Below are positions 48,041-60,498 of a stretch of 64,000 bases of DNA, in pieces. Location of the stretch: NCBI GenBank assembly GCA_947623455.1, contig OX392528.1, positions 57,244,322-57,308,321 on the forward strand. Direction: 5' to 3'. The translations under genes were made by a program, and so were the position numbers. Origin of the DNA: Mimachlamys varia (taxonomy: Eukaryota; Mollusca; Bivalvia; Pectinida; Pectinidae). Within the stretch, counting starts at the first letter, position 1. Every line of letters starts with the position of its first letter. The notes under the pieces are model-generated. The model saw only the letters and a list, made by a program, of their open reading frames with translations. It searched no databases and was not told where the DNA came from.

Positions 48041-49203
48041 GATATGATTATGTATTAATTTTCTCATAATTTCATATAACACCGCTAAAACGGTGTGTGT
48101 ATTCACTGATGGTCGCCATTGGATGCAGCAGGGACGTATATGTGAGACAATTTTCCCTTTAGGATCCCACCCTGGCCCCTGTGGTAAGGGCAGGAATCCA
48201 AATTTTACATTTTGATTCCATCTTTTTCCCAGGATGATTGTTACAAAGTAGGAATAATTTCCTACCTAAAATGGACAAAATTTACAAAAAAAAAAAACAA
48301 AGAAGAAACAACATCAAACAAACAGATAAGGAAAATGATGTTCGTGTTACTATAGACCACGGATTTAGATATAATCTAATTCGCTGTAGAGACTCAGAAC
48401 ATCGAAAATCATATACTTTATTGATTTATTTATATATTCAAAGAAGAACATTTAATGAAACCATATAGAATCATGAGACAGTCCTTTTTATATGTACAAT
48501 GTACGTATATTGAAGAATAAAATGTAACTTCTATCAATGTTTTCGACCTGTATAACCTATTTTGATGGGTATCACATTTCGACTTCTTTTATCCTTATGT
48601 TCGAGAAATTATACGTGTGTATAAAAGTTAACAGCTTTCCATTCATTGATAAAAGGAACGTGAGCGAAATCCTGATGTTACCTGTCTTCAGGTATACACA
48701 TCGAAATAGAAATCAAGAACAAGTTATTTCGAATGTTGGAAAAAAATAAGATTAGGTCTCTGAAAACCCCTGTGTTTTACTGACAAGAAATGAACATGGA
48801 ACATTATTTGAAAATAAGATGAGAAGATTACTTATTGGTTTTAATCCGCATTTTATTCATTTATGTTAAAATGAAATATGAAATAATAACTGTGATACAG
48901 ACATATCATGCAAGTTTTTAATAGCATTTTCAAGTTGAATAGAAGAGTCAAATTTGAAATTTAATAAAGTGACATGTACATATATATTTACTGTGTGACT
49001 TGACGGCGGATTCTGGACATTTCAAAAGGTACACTCGATCCGCGATAGTCTATGTTTCATCCAAAGTCGAGAACTAACTACACATCTAGTGTTCACATTT
49101 TGAAGTTATAAAGAGGGGATACAATAACCGCAACATACTCAACTATTACCAATTAGTTTTAACTTTGGTAGTCCCCTCTCCCATCTCCAAAGTTAATTAC
49201 CTG
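48041..49203. other. Non-coding stretch
   Basis: 48041-48250 may be the 5' UTR of the minus-strand LINE (it includes cctttaggatcccaccctgg). The rest shows no gene or recognisable repeat. Confidence 0.4.
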
Positions 49204-50896
49204 TTTTTAGGTCACCTGAGACGAAGTCTCAAGTGACCTATTCTAATCGCCTTTTGTCCGTCGTCGTCCGTCGTCCGTCGTGCGTCGTGCGTCGTGCGTC
49301 CGTAAACTTTTTACATTTTCGACTTCTTCTCCAAAACCGCTGAACCAAATTCAATGAAATTTTACAGGAAGCTTCCATGGCTGAGGGTGAACCAAATTTG
49401 TGAATTATATGGTCCCCACCCCCCAGGGGCATGCGGGGCGGGGCCAAAAAGGGTCAAATTGACTAAAACTTCAAAAATCTTCTCCTCTACTTTCAGATAT
49501 GGTAGAATCAAATACTCTTCATAGATGGAAGGGTCTTAAGGTGCTTTACCAAAATTGTGAATTTCATGACCCTTGGGTCTCATGTTTGCCCCTGGGGAGG
49601 GGGTAAACTTTACTATAGTTTATATAGGGAAATCACATTTTTGACTATTATTTGTTGGATTTGTATTGGAATTCATTCTTACTTGTATCAAATTATCAGC
49701 ATGGGATGACACTTTGATGGTATGTACATGTTGGCCCTAGTTGACCCCCAGGGGCTGGAGGGCGGGGCCACAAAGGGTCAAATTGACAAAAATTTCAAAA
49801 ATCTTCTTCTCTACTCTCAGATATGGTAGAATCAAATACTCTTCATAGATGGAAGGGTCTTAAGGTGCTTTACCAAAATTGTGAATTTCATGACCCTGGG
49901 GTCTCATGTTTGCCCCTGGGAAGGGGGTAAACTTTACTATAGTTTATATAGGGAAATCACATTTTTGACTATTATTTGTTGGATTTGTATTGGAATTCAT
50001 TCTAACTTGTATCAAATTATCAGCATGGGATGACACTTTGATGGTATGTACATGTTGGCCCTAGTTGACCCCCAGGGGCTGGTGGGCGGGGCCAAAAAGG
50101 GTCAAATTGACAAAAAATTTCAAAAATCTTCTTCTCTACTCTCAGATATGGTAGAATCAAATACTCTTCATAGATGGAAGGGTCTTAAGGTGCTTTACCA
50201 AAATTGTGAATTTCATGACCCTGGGGTCTCGTGTTTGCCCCTGGGGAGGGGGTAAACTTTACTATAGTTTATATAGGGAAATCACATTTTTGACTATTAT
50301 TTGTTGGAGTTGTATTGGAATTCATTCTAACTTGTATCAAATTATCAGCATGGGATGACACTTTGATGGTATGTGCATGTTGGCCCTAGTTGACCCCCAG
50401 GGGCTGGAGGGCGGGGCCAAAAAGGGTCAAATTGACAAAAATTTCAAAAATCTTCTTCTCTTCTCCCAGATATGCTGGAATCAAATACTCTTCATAGATG
50501 GATTGGTTTTAAGGTTCTTTACCAAAATTGTGAATTTCATGACTCTGGGGTCTTGCATCTCCCGCTGTGGAGGGGGTTAAGTTTACTATAGTATATTGGC
50601 AGAAAAAAACATTTTTTTGCATTATTCGTTTAATTGCCATAAGAAATGATGCAAATTTGGTTGAAATTATCAATATGACATGACTTTTGAGTAGTACGCA
50701 CATATTGACACTGACTGACCCCCAGGTGCCTGAGGGGTGGGGCCTAAAAGGGTCAATTTGACATTATTTCAAAAATTCATTTTTTCCACTCCCAGATATG
50801 CTACAATGTATTGTTATAAATATTCATCTCAACATTCCCATATTTCTCTTTCATATCAAACATCAGGTGACCGTTAAGGCCCATGGGCCTCTTGTT
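49204..50896 (+). mobile_element. Hairpin-ended repeat element with 325-bp tandems
   Basis: The left end is TTTTTAG and a 13-bp-stem hairpin (49210-49238, ggtcacctgagac/gtctcaagtgacc), then aatcgcc, repeated cgtcgtccgtc and taaac. The body is 4-5 tandem modules of 324-325 bp (landmark tagaatcaaatactcttcat at 49503, 49827, 50152 and, with one change, 50477). The right end is the palindrome aggcccatgggcct (50877-50890), then CTTGTT. No terminal inverted repeats and no protein. The layout matches the element at 35713-43176. Confidence 0.8.
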
Positions 50897-51633
50897 TGAG
50901 TAACAAGATACTTGTGAAGTTGGCACCGGTCATTATCGAACTGACCATGTAGATTATCTCGCTAATCCAATTACGTAATATAATGGACCCTAACCTGAGA
51001 TGTACAATATACAAACTTAAGGTATTATTATAAGATTCACTCTTGAATCATTGGACAAATGATATGTATAACAGTATATTACTATAAATAGCACAGAGTA
51101 TTACAATGTGATAACACAAATTGGTCTATTAAAATGAATTTGAACAGTCAATATCTAAGCACTTAATCTATGAAAGGTTCAAAACAAAGGTATTTCAAGG
51201 ACGATTTCAGACCTTTCCACTGTATAATACATGGAAGATTAACAATTAACCAGACGTACATATTATATTATATAGAGAGACATAGGACCCAATTTCTTGT
51301 GGTCCCGTTGTGACGTCACCAATACGTGTGCACAACTTGTCAGGTTCGCGGTGCGCTTGATTAGCTTGTGGCAAAACAGGTAAAAAACCAAACTTCAACC
51401 TGTCGTAACTTTGTAACCGGTCGGCCGATTTCGATGCGGTTTTCGACAATGTAATGACTTAAAATAAAACTGTGTACGAAAGGCAAAATTATGGTTGTAT
51501 GACAAACTTTAATTTGACAGCTTAATTGGAAATGTTTTGTTAGGAATTCGTCTTTTTTTTTTATCCGAATAAAGAAACATATTAAGAGATTAAAATAAAA
51601 TATTTTTTTCCGTTTTTAAATTTTTCACAAAAT
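50897..51633. other. Non-coding stretch
   Basis: No gene. A block at about 51270-51470 (cgttgtgacgtcacc, gtaactttgtaaccggtcgg) looks like part of a dispersed repeat, but I cannot place it. Confidence 0.35.
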
Positions 51634-54600
51634 CACAGTAGTTATACACAAGCACAGTAGTTATACTTAAGCACAGTAGTTATACATAAGCACAGTAGTT
51701 AAACACAATCACAGTAGTTATACATAGGAACAGTAGTTATACTTAAGCACAGTAGTAATACACAAGCACAGTAGTTATACATAAGCACAGTAGTAATACA
51801 CAAGCACAGTAGTTATACATAAGCACAGTAGTTACACACAAGAATAGTAGTTATACACAAGCACAGTAGTTATACAAAAGCAAAGTAGTTATACACAAGC
51901 ACAGTAGTTATACATAAGCACAATAGTTATACATAAGCACAGTAGTTATACACAAGCACAGTAGTTATACATAAGCACAGTAGTTATACACAAGCACAGT
52001 AGTTATACATAAGCACAGTAGTTATACATAAGCACAGTAGTTATACACAAGCACAGTAGTTATACATAAGCACAGTAGTTATACACAAGCACAGTAGTTA
52101 TACATAAGCACAGTAGTAATACACAAGCACAGTAGTTACACACAAGAATAGTAGTTATACACAACACAGTAGTTTTACATAAGCACAGTAGTTATACAAA
52201 AGCACAGTAGTAATACACAAGCAAAGTAGTTATACATAAGCACAGTAGTTATACACAAGCACAGTAGTTATACATAAGCACAGTAGTTATACACAAGCAC
52301 AGTAGTTATACATAAGCACAGTAGTTATACACAAGTACAATAGTTATACATAAGCAAAGTAGTTATACACAACAAAGTAGTTATACACAACACAGTAGTT
52401 ATACATAAGCACAGTAGTTATACATAAGCACAGTAGTTATACATAAGCACAGTAGTTATACATAAGCACAGTAGTTATACACAACACAGTAGTTATACAT
52501 AAGCACAGTAGTTATACACAAGCACAATAGTTATACATAAGCACAGTAGTTATACATAAGCATAGTAGTTATACACAAGCACAGTAGTTATACACAACAA
52601 AGTAGTTATACACAACACAGTAGTTATACATAAGCACAGTAGTTATACATAAGCACAGTAGTTATACATAAGCACAGTAGTTATACATAAGCACAGTAGT
52701 TATACACAACACAGTAGTTATACACAAGCACAGTAGTTATACATAAGCACAGTAGTTATACATAAGCACAGTAGTAATACACAAGCACAGTAGTTATACA
52801 TAAGCACAGTAGTTATACACAACAAAGTAGTTATACATAAGCACAGTAGTTATACATAAGCACATTAGTTATACACAACAAAGTAGTTATACATAAGCAC
52901 AGTAGTTATACATAAGCATAGTAGTAATACACAAGCACAATAGTTATACATAAGCACAGTAGTTATACATAAGCACAGTAGTTATACATAAACACAGTAG
53001 TTATACACAACACAGTAGTTATACATAAGCACAGTAGTAATACACAAGCACAGTAGTTATACATAAGCATAGTAGTTATACACAAGCACAGTAGTTATAC
53101 ACAAGCACAATAGTTATACATAAGCACAGTAGTTATACATAAGCACAGTAGTTATACACAAGCACAATAGTTATACATAAGCACAGTAGTTATACACAAG
53201 CATAGTAGTTATACACAAGCACAATAGTAATACACAAGCACAATAGTTATACATAAGCACAGTAGTTATACACAAGCACAATAGTTATACATAAGCACAG
53301 TAGTTATACATAAGCACAGTAGTTATACATAAGCAAAGTAGTTATACATAAGCACAGTAGTTATACATAAGCACAGTAGTTATACATAAGCACAGTAGTT
53401 ATACATAAGCAAAGTAGTTATACATAAGCACAGTAGTTATACATAAGCACAATAGTTATACATAAGCACAGTAGTTATACATAAGCACAGTAGTTATACA
53501 TAAGCACAGTAGTTATACATAAGCACAGTAGTTATACATAAGCACAGTAGTTATACATAAGCAAAGTAGTTATACATAAGCACAGTAGTTATACATAAAC
53601 ACACTAGTTATACATAGGCACAGTAGTTATACACAAGCACAGTAGTTATACACAACACAGTAGTTATACATAAGCACAGTAGTTATACATAAGCACAGTA
53701 GTTATACACAACACAGTAGTTATACATAAGCACAGTAGTTATACACAAGCACAGTAGTTATACACAAGCACAGTAGTTATACATAAGCACAGTAGTTATA
53801 CACAACACAGTAGTTATATATAAGCACATTAGTTATACATAGGCACAGTAGTTATACATAAGCACAGTAGTTATACATAAGCAAAGTAGTTATACATAAG
53901 CAAAGTAGTTATACATAAGCACAGTAGTTATACACAATACACTAGTTATACATAAGCAAAGTAGTTATACACAAGCACAGTAGTTATACACAACACAGTA
54001 GTTATACATAAGCACAGTAGTTATACATAAGCACAGTAGTTATACATAAGCACAGTAGTTATACATAAGCACAGTAGTTATACATAAGCACAGTAATTAT
54101 ACACAAGCACAGTAGTTATACATAAGCACAGTAGTTATACATAAGCACAGTAGTTAAACACAATCACAGTAGTTATACACAACACAGTAGTTATACATAA
54201 GCACAGTAGTTATACATAAGCACAGTAGTTATATACAAGCACAGTAGTTATACATAAGCACAGTAGTTATACATAAGCACAGTAGTTATACACAAGCACA
54301 GTAGTTATACATAGGCACAGTAGTTATACACAAGCACAGTAGTAATACATAAGCAAAGTAGTTATACATAAGCACAGTAGTTATACATAAGCACAGTAGT
54401 TATACATAAGCACAGTAGTTATACATAAGCAAAGTAGTTATACATAAGCACAGTAGTTATACATAAGCACAGTAGTTATACATAAGCACAGTAGTTATAC
54501 ATAAGCAAAGTAGTTATACATAAGCACAGTAGTTATACATAAGCACAGTAGTTATACATAAGCACAGTAGTTATACATAAGCACAGTAGTTATACATAAG

Positions 54601-56818
54601 CACAGTAGTTATACATAAGCACAGTAGTTATACATAAGCAAAGTAGTTATACATAAGCACAGTAGTTATACATAAGCACACTAGTTATACATAGGCACAG
54701 TAGTTATACACAAGCACAGTAGTTATACACAACACAGTAGTTATACATAAGCACAGTAGTTATACATAAGCACAGTAGTTATACACAACACAGTAGTTAT
54801 ACATAAGCACAGTAGTTATACACAAGCACAGTAGTTATACACAAGCACAGTAGTTATACATAAGCACAGTAGTTATACACAACACAGTAGTTATATATAA
54901 GCACATTAGTTATACATAGGCACAGTAGTTATACATAAGCAAAGTAGTTATACATAGGCACAGTAGTTATACATAAGCAAAGTAGTTATACATAAGCAAA
55001 GTAGTTATACATAAGCACAGTAGTTATACACAATACACTAGTTATACATAAGCAAAGTAGTTATACACAAGCACAGTAGTTATACACAACACAGTAGTAA
55101 TACATAAGCACAGTAGTTATACATAAGCACAGTAGTTATACATAAGCACAGTAGTTATACATAAGCACAGTAGTTATACATAAGCACAGTAGTTATACAC
55201 AAGCACAGTAGTTATACATAAGCACAGTAGTTATACATAAGCACAGTAGTTAAACACAATCACAGTAGTTATACACAACACAGTAGTTATACATAAGCAC
55301 AGTAGTTATACATAAGCACAGTAGTTATACACAAGCACAGTAGTTATATACAAGCACAGTAGTTATACATAAGCACAGTAGTTATACATAAGCACAGTAG
55401 TTATACATAAGCACAGTAGTTATACATAAGCACAGTATTTATACATACGCACAGTAGTTATACATAAGCACAGTAGTTATACATAAGCACAGTAGTTATA
55501 CATAAGCACAGTAGTTATACACAACACAGTAGTTATACATAAGCACAGTAGTTATACATAAGCACAGTAGTTATACATAAGCACAGTAGTTATACACAAG
55601 CACAGTAGTTATACATAAGCACAGTAGTTATACATAAGCACAGTAGTTATACATAAGCACAGTAGTTATACACAACACAGTAGTTATACACAACACAGTA
55701 GTTATACATAAGCACAGTAGTTATACACAACACAGTAGTTATACACAACACAGTAGTTATACATAAGCACAGTAGTTATACATAAGCAAAGTAGTTATAC
55801 ATAAGCACAGTAGTTATACACAACACAGTAGTTATACATAAGCACAGTAGTTATACACAAGCACAGTAGTTATACACAACACAGTAGTTATACATAAGCA
55901 CAGTAGTTATACATAAGCACAGTAATTCTACACAAGCACAGTAGTTATACATAAGCACAGTAGTTATACATAAGCAAAGTAGTTATACATAAGCAAAGTA
56001 GTTATACACAACACAGTAGTTATACTTAAGCACAGTAGTTATACACAAGTACAGTAGTTATACACAAGCACAGTAATTATACACAAGCACAGTAGTTATA
56101 CACAACACAGTAGTTATACACAAGCACAGTAGTTATACACAAGCACAGTAGTTATACACAAGCACAGTAATTATACACAAGCACAGTAGTTATACACAAG
56201 CACAGTAATTATACACAACACAGTAGTTATACACAACACAGTAGTTATACACAACACAGTAGTTATACACAAGCACAGTAGTTATACACAACACAGTAGT
56301 TATACACAACACAGTAGTTATACACAAGCACAGTAGTTATACACAACACAGTAGTTATACACAACACAGTAGTTATACACAACACAGTAGTTATACACAA
56401 GCACAGTAGTTATACACAACACAGTAGTTATACACAAGCACAGTAGTTATACACAACACAGTAGTTATACACAAGCACAGTAGTTATACACAAGCACAGT
56501 AGTTATACACAAGCACAGTAGTTATACATAAGCACAGTAATTATACACAAGTACAGTAGTTATACATAAGCACAGTAATTATACACAAGTACAGTAGTTA
56601 TACACAAGCACAGTAGTTATACACAAGCACAGTAGTTATACACAAGCACAGTAGTTATACATAAGCACAGTAGTTATACACAATCACAGTAGATATATAT
56701 AAGCCAAGTAGTTACATTGTATACATAAGCACAGTAGTTCTATATAAGCACAGTAAATATACACAAGCACAGTAGTTATACATAAGCACAGTAGTTAAAC
56801 ACAATCACAGTAGTTATA
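51634..56818. repeat. 19-bp satellite array (about 270 units)
   Basis: The unit cacagtagttatacataag has a common variant ending cacaag and an 18-bp variant lacking one g (cacaacacagtag). Array edges are slightly degenerate (56690-56818). A higher-order duplication of 1,077 bp is visible: gcac(a/t)ctagttataca, then ttatatataagcacattag occurs at about 53590-53830 and again at about 54667-54907. Stop codons in the unit prevent long ORFs. Confidence 0.97.
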
Positions 56819-58260
56819 ACCAGTATTCTTTGGTAAGCCTGTCTGTATTTACTATGCAATGTTTGCGTAATAGAAACCTGCGAGTCGGTCAATATTAACA
56901 GACTGAAGAAGTATTTGGTTAATGTAACTCTAGATCAGCCTCTCGAGGGGATATATAATAACAACATAAAAATGTGCTAATCACGCTGATGCAAGCTTAT
57001 GAATTATTGATACTGCTTCGCTACGCAGCAAAATTGATTGATTTATTTTTTGAATAAATATTAGACAATAAATTTCAGTAGTAAGAAGTCCTGTTTATCG
57101 TCAAATGAAATATATCTTTGAACGCAAGGATACATTTTGAGCCAAAAAGGCTTTCCAAAAACTATCAGACGACCTTTCGGAGTCAACTCCTTGTATATGT
57201 ACCTGCGGTTCGCCAACTAACTTGTACCGTTTTAGAATATGTTTCTGTGTTTAAAGTGCAGAGTGCAAAATAACCGATTTGTAGCCTCGGTATGAACTGT
57301 AAAATATCGATTTATTCTTTCCGCTAATAAGCGAAACCGATTCCCATGACGCTATGTAATGTACCTATTGACAATTTGGCTATAGTCTGTTTCATAGTGA
57401 TGTAGGTGGTGTTATAAGGTATACATATATATTATTATAGAATTTTAATTAAAATGTAAATTACAGTATCTTTGTAATAAATTCCAGCACCTTTGTTGTA
57501 AATGTTTACAATGTTAAATTATTGATTTATTTTTATTAAAGTATATAAAGCAAAAGTTACTTTTGTATTGTATACTGATAACAATTAATTATTTGTTATA
57601 CTCATAGCTTATTGTATTAAAGTGTACAATGCAAAACATAGAAGGAATTAAAATCCTGCTAGATAACGGCCCATAATACACATTTCAACAATTAATACGT
57701 TGTCACTTAATAATAAAATTACCCTAATTACTCAAATATTTATGAGAATATATCTAAGTATTTCAGAACCATGAACATACAGATACAAATATTTATAATG
57801 TGTAATGATGCGCTTTCTTTGAAACACTTACATGCAAGTTTTACCAAAAAATGAAAATACTGCCTGAACGGAATCTTGTTCAATATGATGAATGAATACC
57901 ATATTTTTATGGTGAGATGTGTATAAATGTGAAGTGGGCGATACAGAAAAGTAATACTTCATTTCAGTAAGGTGAGGTGCATAATTAATTTTAAACTATA
58001 TATATATATGACAATAGAACATAAATACCCCCTTTAACAACCAATGAGTAGTACTTTTTGTGATTTTTAAGAAATCTCTATCGGTGTTAGGCAAGGGTCT
58101 CCAATGTGGATTCTACAATGTAATGTTTTACGGAAATTGTCAAATCAAATTTGGCCATAACTCTAGAACCAAATTAAAGTATAAAAAATAATAGTACAGT
58201 GTACATCTATATATGAAAGTACCATATTTTAATATGGAGTAAAATAGGTCTCTGAAGAAG
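56819..58260. other. AT-rich non-coding stretch
   Basis: No gene seen. It may contain the left flank of the Gypsy element. The start of its 5' LTR could not be located because the 3' LTR lies outside the window. Confidence 0.4.
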
Positions 58261-58880
58261 GGACTGGTGGTCGTGGTTGCCGAGGCAGTCAGGGGTCAGA
58301 CATAGCGATAGGTCTGTAGGTCAGTATTGATACTACAGCTAGCGGTGGTAAGCATGGGACTGTTAAGGGGACAGTGCTCTATCGGCCCGTGCGCAGTAGC
58401 CGTGTTGTAGGTACTGTAACACGTGCGCTGTGCCTCTGCGCTGTACAACTGCGTTGAGCAAGTGCGCTATACAACTGCGCTAAGCAAGTGCGCTGTACAA
58501 CTGCGCTGAGTAAGTGCGCTGCTCTAAGGTAAGGCAGTTCGCAAGGGGTGCCATTGCGCAGAGGTAATACCTGTTTGTATTTGTTAGTTATTGTTATGGT
58601 TTGAGAGTGCCGTGGCAAGTAGCACGGCACTGTTTCGTTATTATTAGTGTATGTTCTGTTTCACTGGATTCTCGACATAGAAATCATTTGTAAATATTAC
58701 TGATTGGCGTTTGATTGAGAAAGGGTCTATAGTGGTCTAGTAGGTTGACGACGGCTCGCATATAAGTAAATGCGCCACGGCTACCATTGATAAGCTACCA
58801 TTCTATAAGCACAGCATATCCCGGGGGACACTTGGGACGGACCAGATAGGTACCGACCACGGTGCACGTTACATAATTTT
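58261..58880 (+). other. Probable 5' LTR / leader region of the Gypsy element
   Basis: Base composition rises sharply in GC relative to the left. It contains about three imperfect 26-bp tandem units (58443-58520, core gtacaactgcgctgag and aagtgcgct). It directly precedes a primer-binding-site-like sequence. Exact LTR ends are not defined. Confidence 0.4.
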
Positions 58881-58898
58881 TGGCGGCAGCGGTGGGAT
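58881..58898 (+). other. Candidate primer-binding site
   Basis: tggcggcagcggtgggat starts with TGG, as the 3' CCA end of a tRNA would pair. It lies 42 bases before the Gag start codon. Which tRNA it would match is not determined. Confidence 0.45.
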
Positions 58899-58939
58899 AA
58901 CCGTTTGTGCTATTGAATCAACGGGTTGTACTACTAGAA

Positions 58940-60094
58940 ATGGAGACTGTAAACGAGGAAATAAGCCAAATTGAGACCCAGCTGTCATTGTTGAAGCTAG
59001 AAAGAGACAGGTTATATGAGAGCTTCACACACTCAACGCCAAAGCCACCGAGATGTGAGGATATTGATTCGGGCGTTGCAAGTGCGCAGAGATCTGGAGA
59101 ACCTCGTCAAATGTCGACAGATTTGTATGATACTAACACACCCATGGCCGGCTCTAACCTGGAAACGATACAACCTGATAATACCCAGGCACCAGAGGCG
59201 CTGAGTCCGGTATCTTATGATATGGGAACGAGGCCCAAGGTGAGATTTTCGGATGTTATGGGTTGTGGTGAGCCTGTACATATTACTGCAGGAGGCAGTG
59301 ATTGGCGACATGTGACGGAGAGGAGGACAAACAGGAGGCAACTCCCGTCGCCACCGACAATACATCCGACCGAGGAACCAAACCGTACAGATAGACATGG
59401 CATTCGTGTTAAGCCTGCAACATATGACGGTTCCGGCTCATGGAAAGATTTCAAGTCACATTTTGACACATGTGCCAGGATAAACAAATGGAGCACGGAA
59501 GAAAAGGGCATGTACCTGGCTGTTTCTCTACGTGGACAGGCACAGGGGGTCCTCGGGGATTTACCGGAGGACACGAGACAGCATTACGAACTGCTGGTGG
59601 CGTCTCTAGAAGAACGATTTGCACCACCAAGTCAAACGGAACTGTATAGAGTACAGCTAAGGGAGCGGCGCCAGAAAGCTTCAGAGACCCTCCCGGAAAT
59701 GGGACAGGCAATCAGAAGGTTGTCTAGCTTGGCTTATCCTACAGCCCCTAGGGAAGTACAAGAAACATTGGCAAAGGAGCAATTTATCGATGCACTGTTT
59801 GATTCTCAAATACGGATTAGAATAAAACAGTCGCGACCAGTCTCTCTGAATGATGCCATACGTCTTGCTGTAGAGCTGGAGGCTTTCAATAAGGCTGAAC
59901 ACCGACGTAAGGAAGGGGAAGGGCATTTGCGGGTGGCCAGTGCGACAGACGCTCATCAGGAAGCACAGCAGCCTGTGTTTGATGAAATGGTTAAGGCCAT
60001 GAAGGCAATGCAAGACAAGCTAGAGGACCTGACAAAGGATATTGAACACTTAAGGGCTAACAAATGGCATAAGGAGCAAATAACAAATTCCTAG
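58940..60094 (+). CDS. Gypsy-type Gag polyprotein (384 residues, open)
   Basis: I start at the ATG at 58940 (gaaATGg); the frame is open further upstream but without an ATG. The N-terminus has a short coiled-coil-like segment (ISQIETQLSLLKLERDRLYE). Residues about 155-300 form the retrotransposon-Gag capsid-like region: VKPATYDGSGSWKDFKSHF, LAVSLRGQAQGVLGDLP and YELLVASLEERFAPPSQTEL. The C-terminus is again helical (MVKAMKAMQDKLEDLTKDIE). It stops at TAG 60092-60094, just before the zinc knuckle, which lies in another frame. The protein would assemble into the particle that packages element RNA. The stop and frame change may be decay rather than programmed recoding. Confidence 0.82.
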   Translation: METVNEEISQIETQLSLLKLERDRLYESFTHSTPKPPRCEDIDSGVASAQRSGEPRQMSTDLYDTNTPMAGSNLETIQPDNTQAPEALSPVSYDMGTRPKVRFSDVMGCGEPVHITAGGSDWRHVTERRTNRRQLPSPPTIHPTEEPNRTDRHGIRVKPATYDGSGSWKDFKSHFDTCARINKWSTEEKGMYLAVSLRGQAQGVLGDLPEDTRQHYELLVASLEERFAPPSQTELYRVQLRERRQKASETLPEMGQAIRRLSSLAYPTAPREVQETLAKEQFIDALFDSQIRIRIKQSRPVSLNDAIRLAVELEAFNKAEHRRKEGEGHLRVASATDAHQEAQQPVFDEMVKAMKAMQDKLEDLTKDIEHLRANKWHKEQITNS

Positions 60095-60498
60095 AGGACA
60101 TAACTTGCTATTATTGCAAAGAAAAGGGACACATGAGGCGGAAATACCCAGCGCTAAAAAGTGCCGATGCCGAGAAACATAAACCTGGAGGAGGAACGCC
60201 GGGGAAGGGGCCGAGAACGACGGAGGATGTTACAAAACAGCACTAGACCTTCAATTGGAGCAAGTGCAGTGACAGACGAGGCAGGCATGTATGTTACAGC
60301 CACAATACAAGGAACCGATGTAAAATTCCTTGTGGATACTGGAGCGTCTCTCTCCCTTTTGTCAGCAAAGCTTTACGACAGATTGTCTCACATCAGTTGA
60401 CCGGACTTGTCAAGTGTGAAATACACAGTTGCGGCAGCAGGGGGCAGCGACCTAGTGTTGTCGGGAAAGGGGAATTTTAAATTTGTTACTGTGACCAG
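60095..60498 (+). pseudogene. Gypsy zinc knuckle and protease, frameshifted
   Basis: In one frame 60100-60150 reads ITCYYCKEKGHMRRKYP, a CCHC zinc knuckle in which the last cysteine is tyrosine. In another frame 60290-60400 reads GTDVKFLVDTGASLSLLS, the aspartic-protease active site (DTGAS). The frame then stops, and YTVAAAGGSDLVLSGKG is found in a third. At least two frame changes separate Gag from the open Pol frame, so this copy cannot make an active polyprotein. Confidence 0.8.

Noticed and set aside
50046..50580. Two plus-strand ORFs of 69 codons each with similar sequence
   Set aside because: They are the same stretch in successive 325-bp tandem modules of a non-coding element.
51246..51449. 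Minus-strand ORF of 67 codons
   Set aside because: Falls in what looks like a dispersed repeat (gtaactttgtaaccggtcgg); no domain seen.
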